Part shown: positions 58,676-64,000 of the stretch, one piece after another | Numbering within the stretch: position 1 is the first letter of the stretch | Layout: every line of letters begins with the position of its first letter | Assembly: GCF_003201775.1 (NCBI RefSeq) | Contig: NZ_QJJZ01000009.1 | Span: 62,001 to 126,000, forward strand | DNA from: Arenibacter sp. ARW7G5Y1 | Lineage (GTDB): Bacteria; Bacteroidota; Bacteroidia; Flavobacteriales; Flavobacteriaceae | Reading direction: 5' to 3' | DNA length: 64,000 nucleotides | Translations under genes and position numbers: made by a program | Notes under the pieces: generated by a model | What the model saw: the letters and a program-made list of their open reading frames with translations, nothing else | What the model was told of the DNA's origin: nothing | Database searches by the model: none

Positions 58676-60220
58676 CTACAATTTACCTCTCCAGTATTCT
58701 GTTTGTAGAATTGAAGGATTCCTCGATATAACTGAAGGAAGGACAGGCCAGAAATATCCCTTTTTGGCATTTCTTGCTTGGTTTACCCATGGCACTCCAT
58801 CGTAATAATCCATACGTATTCTATCATAACCAGATTGGGCTTCACCAACAAATTCAATGGCCCGCTCATCAAATATGGCCTTCATTAAGGATTCGCGATC
58901 TGTTCCTCCTGTATAATCTGGAACATTGGCTTTGCTTCTAATCTCATTTAAATCGGAAATAGCGGGACCCGATAGCTCCTTACGGGCATTGGCCTCTGCT
59001 CTTAATAAATACATATCTGCCAACCTGAATATTAAGATATTGGATTCAGAAAATTGGGCATAGGCATCTTCGGAAGCTTCATCTTGAGTGGAATGCGAAT
59101 ATTTTTGAAGGTAGGAGTAGTCTGCATTGGTCCCATATTCATAAAAGAAAAGATCCTTACGCACATCGTTAGCCCTATCGGCATCCGTGGCCATCATCTC
59201 ATTACCATAGAAATCTGGATCCATATATGGACTTATTCCGGTATTGACACTTTGCCAAACAGGGTAATTTAATGTAAGTCCTGTATGGTTATCATCATAT
59301 TGAAGCAACCTAAAGGATTCGTTCATATCCGCGCTGATATTAATTTCGAAAAGGCCAGTTTTGGACTGTCCAATACACATTTCATCAAACCCCTCTTTTC
59401 CTTCGTTCACATAATCGATTAAACTGGCACCACTATTATTGATAACAGAGGTGGTTGCGTCAATGGCCTGCTGAATCATTTCTGGGTTGTCATTATCCCT
59501 ACCGGCATACCAAAGGCTAATATGGGCCTTTAAAGCTTCTGCACTTGCCTTATTGGCCGTTATGGCCCAATTGGAAGCTCCTGGAGTGGAATACTGCAAT
59601 AGTCCAATGGATTTATTAGCGGCTTCCAACGCGTAATCCAATACCTGCAATTCATCAACCCTCGCATTTTCTACAATGTATCCGTCTTCAGAAATAAGCT
59701 GGTCCGAACTTTCTATGGATTGTTCTACGATAGGTACATCACCCCAGATTCGGGCCATATAAAAATAGGTCAGTGATCTAATAAAGGCAGCCTCTCCTAA
59801 AAGGCGATCTTTTTCGGTCTGGGAATCGAACATATCCACAGGCATGTCCTCTATATATTGTTCAATAGTATAGGCCCAGTTGGCAGCTCTGTAGAAGTTT
59901 TTCCAGTTCATGGAAGCATCCCTATAAGCCAAAACATAATTGCCACTACCTTCAATATAGTTCACGATCCAGTTGCGACTGTTCATAAAGGTCATTCCTG
60001 TCCATTCACCCCAATATAGAAAGTTGGATTGTGTCATGATAGCCTCTTTAAAAAGGCTGTAGGCACCGGCAACGGCTTGTTCGGCGTTGGCCTGACTATC
60101 CCAAAAGACATCGGGATGGGTAATGCTTATTGGCTCTTGGTCCAACAAATCTGAACAACTAGCTGAACCCAGGAGGCACAGGACCACGATATATATTTTA
60201 AAACTTTTTATCTGTTTCAT
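58676..60220 (-). CDS. SusD/RagB-family lipoprotein
   Basis: This 514-residue outer-membrane lipoprotein (MKQIKSFKIYIVVLCLLGSASCSDLLDQEP) has the SusD N-terminal pattern (FWDSQANAEQAVAGAYSLF) and the TPR-like helical core. The C-terminal region (YLLRAEANARKELSGPAISDLNEIRSKANV, DERAIEFVGEAQSGYDRIRM) is diagnostic. It binds glycan at the cell surface and docks on SusC. It follows susC by 10 bp. Confidence 0.96.
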   Translation of the reverse strand: MKQIKSFKIYIVVLCLLGSASCSDLLDQEPISITHPDVFWDSQANAEQAVAGAYSLFKEAIMTQSNFLYWGEWTGMTFMNSRNWIVNYIEGSGNYVLAYRDASMNWKNFYRAANWAYTIEQYIEDMPVDMFDSQTEKDRLLGEAAFIRSLTYFYMARIWGDVPIVEQSIESSDQLISEDGYIVENARVDELQVLDYALEAANKSIGLLQYSTPGASNWAITANKASAEALKAHISLWYAGRDNDNPEMIQQAIDATTSVINNSGASLIDYVNEGKEGFDEMCIGQSKTGLFEINISADMNESFRLLQYDDNHTGLTLNYPVWQSVNTGISPYMDPDFYGNEMMATDADRANDVRKDLFFYEYGTNADYSYLQKYSHSTQDEASEDAYAQFSESNILIFRLADMYLLRAEANARKELSGPAISDLNEIRSKANVPDYTGGTDRESLMKAIFDERAIEFVGEAQSGYDRIRMDYYDGVPWVNQARNAKKGYFWPVLPSVISRNPSILQTEYWRGKL

Positions 60221-60230
60221 CGTTTATAAT

Positions 60231-63200
60231 TTAAAATTTTGTATCAATTCCAATGGTAATTGTCCTTGCTTGTGGATATCCATTTCCATATGTATGTCCT
60301 TTGGCATCTACCATGGAGGCATCTACCACCTTCTTGGATCTCTGCCATTGGTATGGATTTAACATTGCTCCGTAGATTCTTAAACGGGATAGACCAATGT
60401 TTTTCATAAAGTTATCGTTTTGGTCAAAAGTGTACCCAATGGAAGCATTGTTAACTTTCCAATAATCCCCACTTTCTATCCATAGGGTCTGATTGCCTCG
60501 GAAACCGTAAAATGCTCCAAGTGTTGGACTCTGTGGGTACATTGCAGGAAAGTCTACACCGGCAGCACCGTCACCAGGCTGTTGCCAGAATGTATATTCA
60601 CTCAGGTCGGCAAGTCCTCTTCTTGCCCAATCGTCACCACCTCTATCGTAACTATCCATATAACTGTTTAATACGGTATTCTTAATATCGGCACCAAAGG
60701 AGAATTGGCTATAGGCCTGGAAGTACCATTTTTTGTACTGCAGGTTTATATTGAAGGAACCGGTAATATCGGGAATAGGAGAGTAGTCTGTAGTTAATTT
60801 TAGATCGTGTTCCTCATTAAGTAAGTAATCCCCGTTAAGATCCTGCCAAATCGGAAAACCGGGGCGGATGCTGGCCCAAGCGGATTTTCCTTGCAAAGGT
60901 TCTCCAGTAAATGGATTTACAGGCAATTGATCCAAATCATCAATGATATAATCGTTAATGAACATCTTGTACAGGTTAAGCGGACGCCCAACAACATATC
61001 CATAATCACCTCCTATATAATCCTGGTTGCCATTGGGCAATTTAGAAACGTAGTTTTTGTTTTGAGCAAAACCAACGGACAATTCCATTCGAAGATCGTT
61101 CTCCCTAGGGAAAACATGGTACCGTAGCATGGATTCCCAACCGTAGTTTAAGACCCCGGCTACGTTTGTAGGAGCGGAATTATAACCCGAATAAGCAGGG
61201 AAAGCTACGTCAAAAAATAACTTGTCCGTACTCTTGTTATAGGCATCAAATGCCAAACTTACCCTTCTATTGAACATATCCAGGTCGAACCCAACATTCC
61301 ATTGTTCGGTTTCTTCCCAAGAAAGGGATGCATTTCCAATTTGGTCATAATTGGGAATAACCCCGGTTACACCCCCATAACTGGAAACATTCATCTGGTT
61401 TGCCCAATATGGGTTTCCTCCATAACCTAAATTGTATTTTCCAAATCTCAGGTAATTTTCTGGGAATTGTTTCCCGTTGATACCCCAACTACCCCTAATC
61501 TTTAAATAATCTATAAAACTGGAAATATGGGGTTTAAGGAAGGGTTCATCCGATATGACCCAACCTGCATTAAGGGAAGGGAACTTCGCCCAACGTACAT
61601 CCTTACCAAACCTGGAGGAACCGTCTATACTAAAGTTTCCACCAACCATATAGCGATTTTTGTACTTATAACTCACACGCCCAAAGTAGGATACCAAGGC
61701 ATTGGCACTAATATCGGTATATCCACTTATTTGGTCTTGGGTGTACCTGTTGTTAATTGTTTGAATGGCATCACTACCAAAACCAAAGGCGGTCATGGCC
61801 ATGTCTTCGTATTTGTTATAATCTACCCTATTTCCCAATACTCCCGTAACTTCATGATCGTTATTGGCGCCAATGTTCTTAAATAGGCTCAAATAGGTTT
61901 CTGCGGTCAAGTTTTTTCTGTTGTACAAAGCGTAACTAGCAAAGCCATCTCCTTCTGTTCGTATGGTAGACGGCTCATAAAAGTTCTTTTTATTGCTGTC
62001 ATAAACAAAGCTTAGTTGTGAATTTAGGCTTAAACTTGGTAGAAGATCAAACGTAGCAAAGTTGGAGATGGTAAAGTTTACGGTCCTATCCTCGTTCAAC
62101 TTGCCTTCCAGCTCCCCACTTAAGGACTGTTTTCTTTCGTCCGTAATATAAAATAGGGAAGATTGAAGTCCGGCCGGATCCACCGGTAAGGAAGAGTTAA
62201 GGTTAAAACTTCCTTGGTAAGGGTTTCCTTGTCCAGTTTGTAGATCGGTATGGGTAAACCTAGTAATTAATTGGTTGCGAAATTTTTCCCCTGCCTTAAA
62301 ATTAAGGTTGGAGGAAAAGGTAACCCTGTCTACCCCGGTACCCTTTATAACACCTTCCTGGTTATCATAACCTAAGGAAACCCTATAGTTGGTTTTTTCA
62401 CTACCACCACGGACACTAAAATCGTACTGCTGATCAATACCGGTTTTGTAAAAAAGACCTTGATAATCTACATTATTATTAAAGGCAGGGTTTATACTAT
62501 CGGTCAATACCATTGGTGTTTGTCCGGATTGCAATTCGTCCGTATGCCACCATCTTTGGATCATCCCCATTTTGGCTTGGCGTTCAGCACCTCCAACCAA
62601 CATTGGTACCAAGTTGGGTTTGGGCTGTAAACCTAAACTGGTGGAAAACGAAAATTCCGGTTTGTCCAGGGCAACCCCTTTTTTAGTTTCAATGATGATA
62701 ACCCCATTGGCTCCCCTGGATCCGTAAATGGCAGCAGCAGAAGCATCTTTAAGTACGTCTATACTGGCTATATCGTTGGGGTTAAGTGAGGCCAAAAAGT
62801 CAACGTTTGAGACACCGTAACCGGCCAAATCCTCAAGACTGGTCTGAACCCCATCAATTACATATAATGGGCTGCTGTAGGCTAAATCGGCGTCAATATC
62901 CCCGCCTATACTTGTATTACCACGGATGATCAACGCACCCCTACCTGCTGGGGCCCCCGTCATATTCACACTCTGGATACCAGTAGCCTGGGTAGCGATC
63001 AATCCTGATACGTCCAATACTGGAATCCCTTCAATATCATCGCTCTTAATACTGGAAACAGCACTGGTAACATCCCTTTTAAATACTTTTTGGTAACCAA
63101 TCAAAACTACATCGTCCAATTGTGTGGCATCCGGAGCCTAGGAAATGCTCAGCTGTGTTTGGTTCCCTACAAGAATCTCCTGTGGCTTAAAGCCCAGATA

Positions 63201-63422
63201 GGAAATTGTTAGTATGGATTGTGGACCTTGTACGTCTATATAAAAATTTCCGTCAAAGTCGGATTGAGTTCCGGTAGAGGTTCCTTTAACTACGACAGAA
63301 GCTCCCGGTAATGGAACTCCATTGTCATCGAAAACGGTTCCTTGTACCGTTTTATTCTGAGCCTGGGCAAAATGGCCTACACTCAAAATTAGAATTAGTA
63401 AATAAAAAAATGGTTTTTTCAT
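60231..63422 (-). pseudogene. SusC/RagA TonB-dependent receptor interrupted by an in-frame TAG
   Basis: The frame from the ATG at 63422 to the stop at 60231 encodes about 1063 codons but is broken at 63138-63140 (TAG on the minus strand). The part before it has a signal peptide (MKKPFFYLLILILSVGHFAQAQ) and a carboxypeptidase-regulatory-like domain (VFDDNGVPLPGASVVVKGT). The part after it has the TonB box region (DATQLDDVVLIGYQ), plug (VIDGVQT, DVLKDASAAAIYGSRGANGVIII) and barrel. TTG to TAG would be a single change. Without readthrough no complete receptor is made. A sequencing error cannot be excluded. Confidence 0.85.
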
Positions 63423-63627
63423 TGATCTAGTTTAAATTAATAATCGGTTGATGTTAAAAATTGAAAAATTCTTGTCGAGCTAATTTTTATTGGCTTCTGT
63501 TCATATGCTATTTGGGTTTTAGTTTTTATGTAATGTTGTTACTTTTTAAACCCATTCCATTTTCATGAAATGGGTTTTGAAAAACAACTAACTCAAACAA
63601 CTCTATAGGTAATGCTATATCTTCAAC

Positions 63628-64000
63628 TTAATATGTATCCTTTATCCAGTTATATGGTTTTCTCTTTATCCAAGTACCTCGGGTGAAATCAGGGAAATCC
63701 TGTGGTTCCCCATTATTTTCTATGGATAGTTCGGAAAGAGGCGTAACTGCACTCCATGCGGCGGCATCATACGCATCCATCGGGGGAGCAATATTTTCTT
63801 TGGCCGATTCAATAAAGGCGTTCATTACATAAAAATCTATGCCTCCATGACCAGCTTCGGTGGCACTGCTTCCGAATCTTTTCCACAGTGGGTGATCATA
63901 TTTTTCGAACCAGGAATCCATATTTTCCCAACCATGTCCTTCAGTGGTGCCTTCAATATGGATTCGTTGGGTGTGGTAGTCAAAGTCTGTAAGACCTTGA
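63628..64000 (-). CDS. GH109-like Gfo/Idh/MocA oxidoreductase, C-terminal part (5' end beyond window)
   Basis: The frame is open to the right edge, with 123 residues visible. The segment EGTTEGHGWENMDSWFEKYDHPLWKR and the later HGGIDFYVMNAFIESAKENIAPPMDAYDAAAWSAVTPLSE match the C-terminal region of GH109-type proteins, which hydrolyse N-acetylgalactosaminides by an NAD-dependent mechanism. The Rossmann half lies outside the window, so the activity cannot be confirmed. It precedes susC on the same strand by about 200 bp. Confidence 0.8.
   Translation of the reverse strand, partial: QGLTDFDYHTQRIHIEGTTEGHGWENMDSWFEKYDHPLWKRFGSSATEAGHGGIDFYVMNAFIESAKENIAPPMDAYDAAAWSAVTPLSELSIENNGEPQDFPDFTRGTWIKRKPYNWIKDTY

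Overview
The window is an AT-rich chromosomal segment from a member of the Bacteroidota, most likely a marine Flavobacteriaceae bacterium (inference; the Arenibacter/Maribacter/Zobellia group would fit). The signs are TAnnTTTG-type -7 promoter elements, A-rich starts without Shine-Dalgarno sequences, a SusC/SusD pair, twin-arginine Gfo/Idh/MocA oxidoreductases and many short lipoproteins.

Region 1 (1-46.8 kb) reads as a stress, low-oxygen or dormancy island. It holds nine tandem-domain universal stress proteins (eight of them in the first 10.4 kb), a thioredoxin, a small heat shock protein, a P-type cation ATPase, a site-2 protease with CBS domains overlapping a uracil phosphoribosyltransferase, a patatin lipase, a YtxH/holin-like envelope trio, a sigma-like factor, an ABC1/UbiB kinase, phosphotransacetylase-acetate kinase, PfkB-glucokinase, and an FMN-binding protein with PEP synthase. 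Two two-component systems lie inside it. Each pairs a soluble multi-PAS histidine kinase with a receiver-CRP/FNR hybrid response regulator. One kinase has a FixL-like PAS domain with a histidine and an arginine aligned to the heme-contacting pair of FixL. The other has a textbook LOV domain with the GRNCRFLQ motif.

The main discovery is a shared operator that ties the island together. I count 18 intergenic copies of TGAY-N4-RTCA, usually flanked as A...T. Almost every copy lies exactly 23 bp upstream of a TAnnTTTG/A -7 box (centre-to-centre 33 bp, so about -40.5 from the inferred start), which is class II CRP/FNR activator geometry. Several copies serve both directions of a divergent gene pair. 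No copy was seen after 46742. Gene content resembles the mycobacterial DosR regulon and the Burkholderia lxa locus, but the regulators are of a different type. I infer that the receiver-CRP hybrids bind these sites.

Region 2 (39.6-46.7 kb) is more ordinary: an adaptor/permease/ATPase ABC exporter, a MocA-type oxidoreductase, a DUF1003 membrane protein and an APC permease. These are interleaved with the last regulon member, an HMA-like protein at 46.9 kb.

Region 3 (47.1-64 kb) concerns carbohydrates and phosphate: a debranching-enzyme-like glucosidase and a GH63-type glucosidase, a lipoprotein, a second MocA oxidoreductase, a PhoD-like phosphatase, and a SusC/SusD locus with fasciclin and DUF5007-like lipoproteins. 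The susC reading frame is broken by one in-frame TAG near codon 95. A GH109-like oxidoreductase runs off the right edge. Two related structured repeats (10.5 kb and 36.1 kb) occur, the second invaded by a hairpin-rich tandem repeat.
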